From: Rhodoferax sp. UBA5149
GTDB taxonomy: Bacteria; Pseudomonadota; Gammaproteobacteria; Burkholderiales; Burkholderiaceae_C
Direction of reading: 5' to 3'
Length of the DNA stretch: 26,135 bases
Assembly (NCBI RefSeq): GCF_002413825.1
Contig: NZ_DHXT01000146.1
Location: forward strand, 1-26,135
Made by a program: the position numbers and the translations under genes. How positions within the stretch are numbered: position 1 is the first letter of the stretch; each line of letters starts with the position of its first letter. The notes under the pieces are model-generated. The model had not been told where the DNA came from. It did not search any database and saw nothing but the letters and a program-made list of their open reading frames with translations. This document shows positions 1 to 6,382 of the stretch, piece by piece.

Positions 1-468
1 GCTTCGTTCGTGGAGTATGCGTGGGCGGCACTGTTCGGTGGCGCCAGCACCTTCGACTCCTACCTGTTCACCGCGCGCACCACCACCAGTGGCGACACTG
101 TGCCGGGCTTCGGGCTGCCAGGGCTCGGTGCGGGCGTTTCGCTCAATCCTCCGTCCACGGCGATCATCGTCGGCGGTCCGGCGTTCTCGCCGCTTGGCGG
201 CTCCTCGAGTGGCTGCTGGAGCACCGGTTGTGGTTACACCGGCTGGATCCAGATGAATTACACATTCACAGTAGGCGGCGACTACTCACTGAAGTTCGGT
301 GTCACAAACTGGGACGACACGGCCTTCGACAGCGCGTTTGCGGTCGCCGGCGTGGCCATCAACGACGTGCCAATTGACGACGACAAAGTGCCGGAGCCTG
401 CCACGCTGGCGCTCGTCGGCGTCAGCCTCGCCGCGCTCGCCATCGTGCGGCGTTGGCGTCAGGTCTGA
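1..468 (+). CDS. PEP-CTERM sorting domain protein, 5' end missing
   Basis: The reading frame is open from the first base, so the N-terminus and signal peptide lie outside the window. The visible 156 residues are rich in Gly, Ser and Thr, as in an exported protein, with one close cysteine pair (CWSTGC). They end in a classic PEP-CTERM tail: VPEPATLAL, a hydrophobic helix, then the basic cluster RRWRQ before the stop. In this family the tail is recognised by an exosortase/EpsH system, and such proteins usually reach the cell surface or matrix together with exopolysaccharide. No exosortase gene is in the window. A strong GC-rich hairpin follows the stop. The tail identification is secure; the function of the main domain is unknown. 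Confidence 0.85.
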   Translation, partial: ASFVEYAWAALFGGASTFDSYLFTARTTTSGDTVPGFGLPGLGAGVSLNPPSTAIIVGGPAFSPLGGSSSGCWSTGCGYTGWIQMNYTFTVGGDYSLKFGVTNWDDTAFDSAFAVAGVAINDVPIDDDKVPEPATLALVGVSLAALAIVRRWRQV

Positions 469-490
469 TCCTCGGGGTCTTCGTGCATCC

Positions 491-527
491 AACGGCGTCG
501 CGGGTTTCCGCGGCGCCGTTTGCATTC
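491..527 (+). terminator. Hairpin after the PEP-CTERM gene
   Basis: The arms AACGGCG and CGCCGTT, with inner arms CGCGG and CCGCG around a GTTT loop, form a stem of about 12 bp with one mismatch. It starts about 22 nt after the stop codon. The following tract (TTTGCATT) is only moderately T-rich, so termination is likely but not certain. Confidence 0.55.
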
Positions 528-649
528 CGGCGGCCCGCTCGGCCGTCACGCTCTACTCGTACGTCGCCCGCCGAACCTCGCCCGGCTGGAGTCGCTGCCT
601 GCCAAGGCTAAGTAGAAGGCGTGAGTATCCCGCCAGTTTGAGCCGTCGT

Positions 650-1099
650 TCAGCGACACTCGATCCAATTGCCGGTGCGGATGCAGAGTTTTCCAGTCGG
701 ACCCATCAGAGTCGCGCCCGTGCCGTTGTAGCGGTTCCCGAGATTATCCCAGCAGCCACCTGCATCACATGTCGTAATCACGCTCGGGGCGCTGGGAATC
801 CCAATCGTTGGGGCTGCAGGTGCCGTCTTGACCGGTGCAGCGGCTTTGCGGTCTGCACCTATTGAGATGGGTTCCTGCATAGTTGGTGCCCTACCTGACC
901 CTGCATAGCACTCTTGAAGGACCCGGGTCTTGGCAGCCGCAGTCGCATCCACGTTGCCACCACGGACAGTGGCATCGTAGTCTCGCATCGCATCATTGCA
1001 CACCTGCAAAATGGCTTTTGGGGTCGGCTCATGAGAGCATGCAACCAAACAGTCTGCTGCCAATAACACGGCAACAAAAATCCGCATTTTCATTGTCAT
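650..1099 (-). CDS. Small putative outer-membrane lipoprotein with a four-cysteine C-terminal domain
   Basis: This 149-residue protein has a lipoprotein signal: a short basic N-terminus (MTMKMR), a hydrophobic core and the lipobox LVAC with the lipidated Cys at residue 21. Ser at the next position favours the outer membrane. A helical, charged middle is followed by an Ala/Pro linker (KAAAPVKTAPAAPT). The C-terminal domain has four cysteines in a CDAGGCWDN...LCIRTGNWIEC pattern, probably two disulfides in the periplasm. Similar Cys/Gly/Trp tails occur in uncharacterised Burkholderiales proteins (recalled, not searched). Three ATG codons lie close together at the start (residues 1, 3 and 5), and no strong ribosome site decides between them. 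The function is unknown. Confidence 0.65.
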   Translation of the reverse strand: MTMKMRIFVAVLLAADCLVACSHEPTPKAILQVCNDAMRDYDATVRGGNVDATAAAKTRVLQECYAGSGRAPTMQEPISIGADRKAAAPVKTAPAAPTIGIPSAPSVITTCDAGGCWDNLGNRYNGTGATLMGPTGKLCIRTGNWIECR

Positions 1100-1118
1100 C
1101 AGCTGTGATCAAACTACT

Positions 1119-1274
1119 CTAGGTAAGGTGAAACGCCCCGGTACCAAACAGGCCGATCAGTCCGATCGCGATCAGATAAATGGCCACGATGAAGTTCAGG
1201 AGCTTGGGCATGACCAAAATAAGAATCCCTGCCAAGAGGGAGATCATTGGCGTCAGACCGAGGTGAAGGTTCAT
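1119..1274 (-). CDS. DUF3096 family small membrane protein (51 aa)
   Basis: A 51-codon frame starts at ATG 1274 after a good ribosome site (GGAGA, 4 nt upstream). It encodes MNLHLGLTPMISLLAGILI followed by a LVMPKLLNFIVAIYLIAIG stretch and a short tail ending GTGAFHLT. Two hydrophobic helices separated by the MPKLLN turn, with NLHLGLTP at the start, match the small inner-membrane family DUF3096 as I know it. No role is established for the family. It ends 20 nt upstream of the lipoprotein start on the same strand, so the two genes may be co-transcribed. The start and frame are well supported; the family call is from memory. Confidence 0.8.
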   Translation of the reverse strand: MNLHLGLTPMISLLAGILILVMPKLLNFIVAIYLIAIGLIGLFGTGAFHLT

Positions 1275-1426
1275 GAAATCTCCAATATTATTGAGTCACA
1301 ACAGTAACACTGTCTGAATTATGTGCCTTCGCCCAATCACCAGTTGTTATGCGCTATAGAATCCCTGCCACCGAGCGTTAGATTCGGAACACCGTTCAGG
1401 GGCAGTCTATTTTCTAAGACGCTGAT

Positions 1427-1579
1427 ATGGATAGAGATACAACAATCCCTTCCGGCTTGATGCCTCGCGACGGGCTCCCCGAACCAACTCCGCCAACGAA
1501 AAGCCACCCGGTGATAAAAATCCTTCTTGGGGGTTTCCTATTCGTCCTTGTGCTCGTGCTTGCAAAGCGATTTTTGTAA
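1427..1579 (+). CDS. Possible single-pass membrane peptide (50 aa)
   Basis: A short frame from ATG 1427 encodes a polar, proline-rich N-terminus (MDRDTTIPSGLMPRDGLPEP) followed by one hydrophobic helix, IKILLGGFLFVLVLVLA, and the basic end KRFL. This is the layout of a small single-span membrane protein. There is no convincing ribosome site. The opposite strand is also open over this stretch, but its product lacks any recognisable pattern. I do not recognise a family. The helix-plus-basic-end pattern is the only support. Confidence 0.35.
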   Translation: MDRDTTIPSGLMPRDGLPEPTPPTKSHPVIKILLGGFLFVLVLVLAKRFL

Positions 1580-1663
1580 ACGACGTGACAATCTTGACTA
1601 GCTTTGGCGAAACGTGACAAGCGAAGACGGGCCTAAGTCATTGATAAATAAGAGTTTTATTCC

Positions 1664-1708
1664 CTGTTAATTCGTAGACCCCTGGTTCGAGCCCAGGTCG
1701 AGGAGCCA
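1664..1708 (+). other. 3' fragment of a tRNA-Asn gene, putative integration (att) site
   Basis: The 45 nt fold as the 3' part of tRNA-Asn: anticodon loop CTGTTAA (anticodon GTT), 3' anticodon-stem strand TTCGT, variable region AGACC, T-stem CCTGG, T-loop TTCGAGC, T-stem CCAGG, acceptor strand TCGAGGA, discriminator G and CCA. The 5' half is absent: the bases before the anticodon loop do not form the D-arm or the 5' acceptor strand TCCTCGA. A break exactly at the anticodon loop is typical of the crossover segment used by tyrosine-recombinase elements that integrate in tRNA genes. This is therefore more likely an attachment-site remnant than a functional tRNA. Confidence 0.75.
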
Positions 1709-1726
1709 AAAACAAGAAACGAATCA

Positions 1727-1757
1727 AGCACTTAGCCCTTTGGGTTAGGTGCTTTTT
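1727..1757 (+). terminator. Intrinsic terminator after the tRNA-Asn fragment
   Basis: The arms AGCACTTAGCCC and GGGTTAGGTGCT pair along 12 bp with two G-U pairs around a TTT loop, followed by TTTTT. The position 19 nt after CCA is normal for a tRNA terminator, so this is probably the original terminator of the tRNA-Asn gene. Confidence 0.75.
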
Positions 1758-1882
1758 CCACTTTCGGGTTGCTCTACCGCAACGCGGTGGGTTCTGCATT
1801 GAATGGGTCTGAAAATCCCAATGAAGGCCACTGCAACCTGCAAAGCAGCACGTGAAACTCAGGAAGACTCGTCGTTTCCCGC

Positions 1883-3202
1883 GTGCATGTTATGGTCGCC
1901 GCAAATTCATCTACTGAAACAACAATGCGTAACGCCGAAGCTGTGCCTCAAGACCGTAAAGACTCGTTGCTCAAAAAGCTCGGCCCAGGACTCATCACAG
2001 GCGCGGCTGACGACGATCCAAGCGGGATTGCCACCTATTCGCAAGCTGGCGCACAGTTCGGCTTCAACATGCTATGGACGGTTCTGTTCACCTACCCCTT
2101 GATGGTCGGAATTCAAGTGGTCAGCGCCAGAATCGGGCGCGTGAGCGGCCATGGACTTGCCACCAACATGCGCCGACATTACCCGGCGTGGCTTTTGTAC
2201 AGCGTGGTCGGACTTTTGCTGATCGCCAACACGATCAACATTGCGGCCGATGTCTCCGCGATGGGCGAAGCATTGAAATTGATCGTCGGCGGACCGGGGC
2301 AACTGTACGCAGTGGCATTCGGCGTTGTATCGTTGCTGCTACAAGTATTCATCCCTTACCGGCGCTATGTTCGCATCCTGAAATGGCTCACGCTGGCTTT
2401 GCTGGCGTACGTGGCCACGGTGTTTGTCGTGCACATCCCGTGGTCACAGGTACTGGTCAGCGCGCTGGCGCCGCACATGTCCTGGAAGTCCGGGTACATC
2501 ACGACCGTCGTGGCCGTATTCGGCACGACGATCAGCCCCTACCTGTTTTTCTGGCAGGCGTCGCAGGAAGTCGAAGACCAACTGGCAGATCCACGCGCTC
2601 ACCCATTGATAAGGGCTCCGCATCAGGCGCCGGCCAACTTGAGACGCATCAAGATTGATACGTATATTGGCATGGGTTTTTCGAATCTGGTGGCCTTCTT
2701 CATTATTTTGACGACGGCCGTGACGCTCAATCTGCATGGCATCACCGATATTCAAACGTCGGCGCAAGCGGCAACAGCGCTGCGTCCGATTGCCGGCGAG
2801 TTTGCGTTCATGCTGTTTGCCGCTGGCATCATTGGCACCGGATTGCTTGCGATTCCGGTCTTGGCTGGGTCTTCCGCTTACGCCATGGCGGGTGCCTTCA
2901 AATGGAAAAACAGCCTTGAACGCGCGCCGATGAGGGCTAAGCAGTTCTACGGCATCATCGCCATCTCGACGTTGATCGGCATTGCGCTGGGCTTCACGTC
3001 CATCGATCCGATCAAGGCGTTGTACTGGAGTGCCGTCATCAACGGCGTCATTTCAGTCCCCATCATGGCCGTGATGATGTTGATGGCAGTACGACCTGAA
3101 ATTATGGGGCAGTTCGTCATTACAACAAGGCTGAAGGTAATGGGCTGGCTGGCGACGCTTATGATGGCAGCCGCGGTTTGCGCCATGCTTTTGACCATGT
3201 GA
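1883..3202 (+). CDS. Nramp (SLC11)-family metal-ion transporter, non-canonical subgroup
   Basis: The 439-residue protein has about eleven hydrophobic helices and the Nramp opening LGPGLITGAADDDPSG. Nramp proteins import divalent cations with protons across the inner membrane. The helix-1 motif is DPSG (residues 45-48 from the GTG start) where Mn/Fe transporters have DPGN. Helix 6 reads GTTISPYLFFWQASQ (about 214-228) in place of the MPH-containing segment, so the canonical metal-ligand Asn and Met are missing. This places it in a divergent branch whose substrate I cannot assign; Mg-type relatives are one possibility. The start is uncertain: GTG 1883, ATG 1892 or ATG 1925, with only a distant AGGAAG at 1861. 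It is flanked by two related terminator hairpins. Confidence 0.85.
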   Translation: MHVMVAANSSTETTMRNAEAVPQDRKDSLLKKLGPGLITGAADDDPSGIATYSQAGAQFGFNMLWTVLFTYPLMVGIQVVSARIGRVSGHGLATNMRRHYPAWLLYSVVGLLLIANTINIAADVSAMGEALKLIVGGPGQLYAVAFGVVSLLLQVFIPYRRYVRILKWLTLALLAYVATVFVVHIPWSQVLVSALAPHMSWKSGYITTVVAVFGTTISPYLFFWQASQEVEDQLADPRAHPLIRAPHQAPANLRRIKIDTYIGMGFSNLVAFFIILTTAVTLNLHGITDIQTSAQAATALRPIAGEFAFMLFAAGIIGTGLLAIPVLAGSSAYAMAGAFKWKNSLERAPMRAKQFYGIIAISTLIGIALGFTSIDPIKALYWSAVINGVISVPIMAVMMLMAVRPEIMGQFVITTRLKVMGWLATLMMAAAVCAMLLTM

Positions 3203-3217
3203 GGTGCAAAAAATGAC

Positions 3218-3258
3218 CGAATCAAGCACTTAGCTTGCAAGCCTGGGTGCTACTTTCA
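3218..3258 (+). terminator. Second copy of the tRNA-type terminator, after the Nramp gene
   Basis: The 17-mer CGAATCAAGCACTTAGC is identical to 1720-1736. The arms AGCACTTAG and CTGGGTGCT pair with G-U pairs, followed by a weak T tract (TACTTTCATT). It starts 15 nt after the transporter stop codon and probably ends its transcript. Confidence 0.5.
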
Positions 3259-3307
3259 TTACCAGTCAAACTGCATACCGACCTTCGGTCAGTATGTTGA
3301 CGAATCG

Positions 3308-3703
3308 TCACCCAACCGACTTGACTGCCAATACAGGACAGGAAACGGAAAGAAGAAGCTCTTGGGCCACACTGCCCATAATGAGTTTACCCACAGGGGA
3401 ACGTTTTCTCAGGCCAATGACGAGCAAGGAAACTTGCAACGACTCGACCAAGGCTTCAATTTCCTCGACGGCATTTTTGCCTCGAACATACTGTTTAACT
3501 TCTGCGCTGAGACCCGTGTTAGCCAGCATCTGTTCGATTCGCTCGAAGTCTTGAGCATCGGCAAGGGATGGATCTTCTTTGCTCCCACCGGGGCTGGCGT
3601 TGACCACGACCAGATGCTCATTGCGACTTTTCGCAATTTCGATACCTTTGTCCAGGGCAGCTTGCCCCTCGGGACGTGGCACATAGGCTACAAGTATTGT
3701 CAT
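3308..3703 (-). CDS. Universal stress protein (UspA family)
   Basis: The 131-residue single Usp domain starts with MTILVAYVPRPEGQAAL at ATG 3703 after GGAGAG; the frame is open further upstream, but the ribosome site and the family alignment fix this start. The C-terminal signature, LLVIGLRKRSPVGKLIMGS then CPVLAVKS, is the Usp nucleotide-binding loop and last strand. The loop is close to the ATP-binding form, G-x(n)-G-x(n)-GS. Usp proteins are cytoplasmic and help cells survive starvation and stress, usually without a defined enzyme activity. It converges with the Nramp gene; a small inverted repeat at 3274-3295 (ATACCGACC, GGTCAGTAT) lies just beyond its stop and may help end either transcript. 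Confidence 0.9.
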   Translation of the reverse strand: MTILVAYVPRPEGQAALDKGIEIAKSRNEHLVVVNASPGGSKEDPSLADAQDFERIEQMLANTGLSAEVKQYVRGKNAVEEIEALVESLQVSLLVIGLRKRSPVGKLIMGSVAQELLLSVSCPVLAVKSVG

Positions 3704-3856
3704 GAATTCTCTCCAATTGTTTTGCAGATATTGCTGAAGTAAGAAGCACAAGTATTTTCTTGAGATTCTCTCAGAGTATGGCAAAAAAGCTATCAATATC
3801 CACGGCTCTTGCGGGTTATGCCGCGCCCTTGCGTCCCCAACAGCCAGAACCGGCAA

Positions 3857-4222
3857 TCAGCTGGCGCTGACTTCCACCAGGCTGGGACGCAAACCCCGGA
3901 GCACGGCGTGCGCGTTGAGCGACCTGATCGGTATGCTGACATCACTTGGAATGCGCTGATCCACCTGCAAGGCCAGATAGCGCAGGCCACAAACCCGTAA
4001 AAAGCTTGAAAAATTGGGGATGTCGCCGCGGTGCTCCAGCAGTTCGTCGTAGAGCTTGGACAGCAATTGCGGCACGCTCATGCCATCGCGGGTGCCAATT
4101 TCCTCCAGCGTGTCCCAAAACAGGTTTTCGAGCCGAACACTGGTGACCACCCCGTGCAGGCGGATGCTGCGCGTGGTGGCTTCATAGCTTTGCGGATTGG
4201 CGCGGACGAAAATTTGACACAT
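3857..4222 (-). CDS. Ribbon-helix-helix domain protein
   Basis: This is a 121-residue protein starting MCQIFVRANPQ with a good ribosome site (AAGGAGA, 7 nt). Residues about 18-75 match the RHH_4-type ribbon-helix-helix fold: RSIRLHGVVTSVRLENLFWD forms the arginine-rich strand and helix entry, TLEEIGTRDGMSVPQLLSKL the helices, and FSSFLRVCGLRYLAL a further conserved helix. Such proteins bind DNA as dimers through the strand and usually repress small neighbouring promoters. The last 30 residues (SLNAHAVLRGLRPSLVEVSAS) are not part of the domain. It lies 63 nt downstream of the PfpI gene, but a terminator-like hairpin separates them, so joint transcription is doubtful. Its target is unknown. Confidence 0.75.
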   Translation of the reverse strand: MCQIFVRANPQSYEATTRSIRLHGVVTSVRLENLFWDTLEEIGTRDGMSVPQLLSKLYDELLEHRGDIPNFSSFLRVCGLRYLALQVDQRIPSDVSIPIRSLNAHAVLRGLRPSLVEVSAS

Positions 4223-4242
4223 TCCAGTCTCCTTCGCGTATC

Positions 4243-4276
4243 AGGAAAAGTAGCCCCGTAGCATACGCGTCGGGGC
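4243..4276 (-). terminator. Intrinsic terminator after the PfpI gene
   Basis: Read on the minus strand, GCCCCG pairs with CGGGGC around a 12-nt loop and is followed by TACTTTTCC. It lies 10 nt after the stop of the DJ-1/PfpI gene and before the ribosome site of the ribbon-helix-helix gene. Confidence 0.55.
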
Positions 4277-4285
4277 ATGTGATAG

Positions 4286-4867
4286 CTAGTGAGAAATTTT
4301 CGTGCCCAGCAGGTCCATGAACTGCGACAGCCATGCCGGGTGCGCCGGCCAGGCGGGCGCCGTGACATATTGACCGTCGGTGACGGCGGCGTCGATGGCG
4401 ATTTCGGCGAAGATGGCGCCCGCGAGTTCCACTTCCGGGCGACAGGCGGGGTAGGCGCTGATGCGCTTGCCGCGGATGAGGCCGGGCACGGCGGCCAGCA
4501 CTTGTGCGCCGTGGCAAACCGCGGCAATCGGTTTGCCAGCGTCAGCGAATTCTTTGGTGATGGTCAGCACGCGTTCGTTGAGCCGCAAATACTCAGGTCC
4601 GCGCCCGCCGGGGATCAGCAACGCGTCGTAATTGGCGGTGTTGACCTCGGCAAAGTTGGCGTTCAGAACAAAGCGGTGGCCGGGTTTTTCGCTGTAGGTC
4701 TGGGCACCTTCAAAGTCGTGGATCGCCGTCATGACGTAGTCACCGGCTTTTTTGTCGGGGCAAACCGCGTGCACGGTGTAACCGACCGCGAGCAAGGTTT
4801 GGAACGGCACCATGGTTTCGTAGTCTTCACCATAGTCGCCACACAGCATCAAAATTTTCCTGGTCAT
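4286..4867 (-). CDS. DJ-1/PfpI family protein
   Basis: The 193-residue protein starts at ATG 4867, 6 nt after AGGAG; an in-frame GTG directly before it is too close to the ribosome site. The DJ-1/PfpI fold is shown by the acidic loop CGDYGEDYE (residues 9-17), the strand and turn YDALLIPGGRGPEYLR (80-95) and the nucleophile elbow AAVCHGAQ with Cys118 followed by His119. Members act as cysteine-dependent proteases, glyoxalase III or deglycase-like enzymes, chaperones or redox sensors; sequence alone does not say which. It is cytoplasmic, with no signal peptide. Length and motifs are complete. A terminator follows, so it may be a single-gene transcript. Confidence 0.85.
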   Translation of the reverse strand: MTRKILMLCGDYGEDYETMVPFQTLLAVGYTVHAVCPDKKAGDYVMTAIHDFEGAQTYSEKPGHRFVLNANFAEVNTANYDALLIPGGRGPEYLRLNERVLTITKEFADAGKPIAAVCHGAQVLAAVPGLIRGKRISAYPACRPEVELAGAIFAEIAIDAAVTDGQYVTAPAWPAHPAWLSQFMDLLGTKISH

Positions 4868-5010
4868 CACAATCTCCTGAAAAGTTGGAGATGCCAGTTT
4901 GCGGCGCGGGCACGCCGGATGGGTAACAGCGCATTACTACGGCGCTAGGCGTTTTCCCCAGGCAACCCTGCTATACAACAGGGCTGGCTTCACAGATTTC
5001 GACCCGCCGA

Positions 5011-6255
5011 TCAACCCGGCAAGGCGACTTTTTGGTCGACGCTGAACTGGTAATCCTTGAAGATGTGCTCAGCACTCAGCGTCTGATAGCTGCCATCTGC
5101 CAAACGGCGTGTCGTGTCTTTCAGGCGATAGGTGGTGTGCCCGCAAGTCCAGCAGTTGTAGTTGCGCATGTGGGTGCACAGACAGGTCTTGTCCATGACC
5201 GAGATCGTCTTGGCGTCCGGATGCAGGGCCACTTCGCGGTTGTAGGCCGTGATGTAGGCGCAGTTGCCGTTGCCGTCAAGCAAGTAGCCGTAGGACTCGC
5301 AACCTGGACGAATGCCCGAGCCAATGGCTGGCGTGTTCCTGAGCATGCGCATCGGGTAACCAGTCGGCGAGATGGTGTTGACGATGATGTCTTCCTCGCT
5401 GGCCCTGAAATACTCCTGCTTGACCTTGTCCGGCAAACCGCATTCATTGGCCACGGTAAAACGCGTTGCGACTTGCACCGCTGCCGAGCCAGTTTCCAGA
5501 AATGACACGGCATCGCTGCCGGTAAAGATACCGCCCGCCGCAATCACCGGAATATCAAGCTGCTCAGTCTTCAGGTACTGCACAATTTCAGCGATGATGG
5601 TGGCCAGGTCGTATTGCGCCCAGTCCATGCCAAAACCCAGATGGCCACCCGCCAGGGGGCCCTCCACAATCACAAAGTCGGGCAGCCGATTCAGTTTTGC
5701 GTTCTTGCGCAGAAATAGTTGCAGCGCCCGCACCGACGAAACGATGATGCCGAGCTTGGCATCACGAAACCGCGGGTGATCTGCCAGCAGTCCAAATGAG
5801 CCCAAGTGCAAACCAGCGCTCAAGGTAATGCCGTCAATGCCAGCGTCCAGCGCCGACGCCATGCGCACTTGCAGCGTCTCACGCGGCGCGTTCATGGTCA
5901 GCTTTTCCATGCAGTTGACGAAAACCAGGCCCTCGCCGCGCTTGGCCTGCATGGTGGCGTCGACGTGCCGTCGGGTTGCGTCGGCCAACACGCCCAGATC
6001 GAACTTGATGCTGGACTTGTCGGAGTTGTCCAGGTTGTACTTGTAGAACTTGGTTTTGTCCTTGACGAAACTGGTGTCAAAGCGCCGGTCGGAAACGTCA
6101 GGCACCATGGCGTCCGAAATATGTCCAATACCGCCGAGTCGCGCGGCTTCGAGCGCCAGTTCGGCGGTTGAAATATCAACGCCCATGCCCCCGACAATAA
6201 TAGGGACAAACTCTTTTTTTCCAAACTTCAGGCGAAAGTCATCAACACGTTTCAT
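5011..6255 (-). CDS. Nitronate monooxygenase / 2-nitropropane dioxygenase-like flavoprotein
   Basis: This is a 414-residue protein with a TIM-barrel flavin-binding layout: VPIIVGGMGVDIS near the start, EGPLAGGHLGFGMDW as the central glycine/His motif, and PVIAAGGIFTGSDAVSFLETG plus AAVQVATRF as the FMN-phosphate site. The family oxidises nitronates or acts as flavin-dependent oxidoreductases on related substrates; the real substrate is unknown. The start is ATG 6255, after AAGGA; an upstream extension of the frame lacks a signal. It is longer than standard enzymes (about 320-350 aa): an added C-terminal region contains CxC and CxxC (Cys358, 360, 368, 371), which could bind metal. The gene stands alone between the PfpI and exonuclease genes on the same strand. 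Confidence 0.85.
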   Translation of the reverse strand: MKRVDDFRLKFGKKEFVPIIVGGMGVDISTAELALEAARLGGIGHISDAMVPDVSDRRFDTSFVKDKTKFYKYNLDNSDKSSIKFDLGVLADATRRHVDATMQAKRGEGLVFVNCMEKLTMNAPRETLQVRMASALDAGIDGITLSAGLHLGSFGLLADHPRFRDAKLGIIVSSVRALQLFLRKNAKLNRLPDFVIVEGPLAGGHLGFGMDWAQYDLATIIAEIVQYLKTEQLDIPVIAAGGIFTGSDAVSFLETGSAAVQVATRFTVANECGLPDKVKQEYFRASEEDIIVNTISPTGYPMRMLRNTPAIGSGIRPGCESYGYLLDGNGNCAYITAYNREVALHPDAKTISVMDKTCLCTHMRNYNCWTCGHTTYRLKDTTRRLADGSYQTLSAEHIFKDYQFSVDQKVALPG

Positions 6256-6382
6256 CAAAATCCTTGGGCGTTCCGCCACCCCTGGCGACCCTCTTGGCCA
6301 ACGGCCCAAGCAAGCCCAGGGAGAACGGAAAATCGCAAGCCAGACTGGCCTCGCGTATCCATAATTCTACCCCGCCAATATG

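Noticed and set aside
1414..1620. 68-codon minus-strand frame over the possible membrane peptide
   Set aside because: No ribosome site and no hydrophobic or domain pattern; the plus-strand frame has the more protein-like layout.
1664..1708. Reading the tRNA-like stretch as a working tRNA-Asn
   Set aside because: The D-arm, 5' anticodon-stem strand and 5' acceptor strand are missing, so a cloverleaf cannot form.
4289..4948. 219-codon plus-strand frame opposite the PfpI gene
   Set aside because: Mirror frame of a gene with a clear catalytic Cys and ribosome site; no motif of its own.
4900..5000. Inverted repeat CCCTG...CAGGG near 4966-4982 as a terminator for the nitronate monooxygenase gene
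   Set aside because: The stem is only 5 bp and is not followed by a T tract on the relevant strand.
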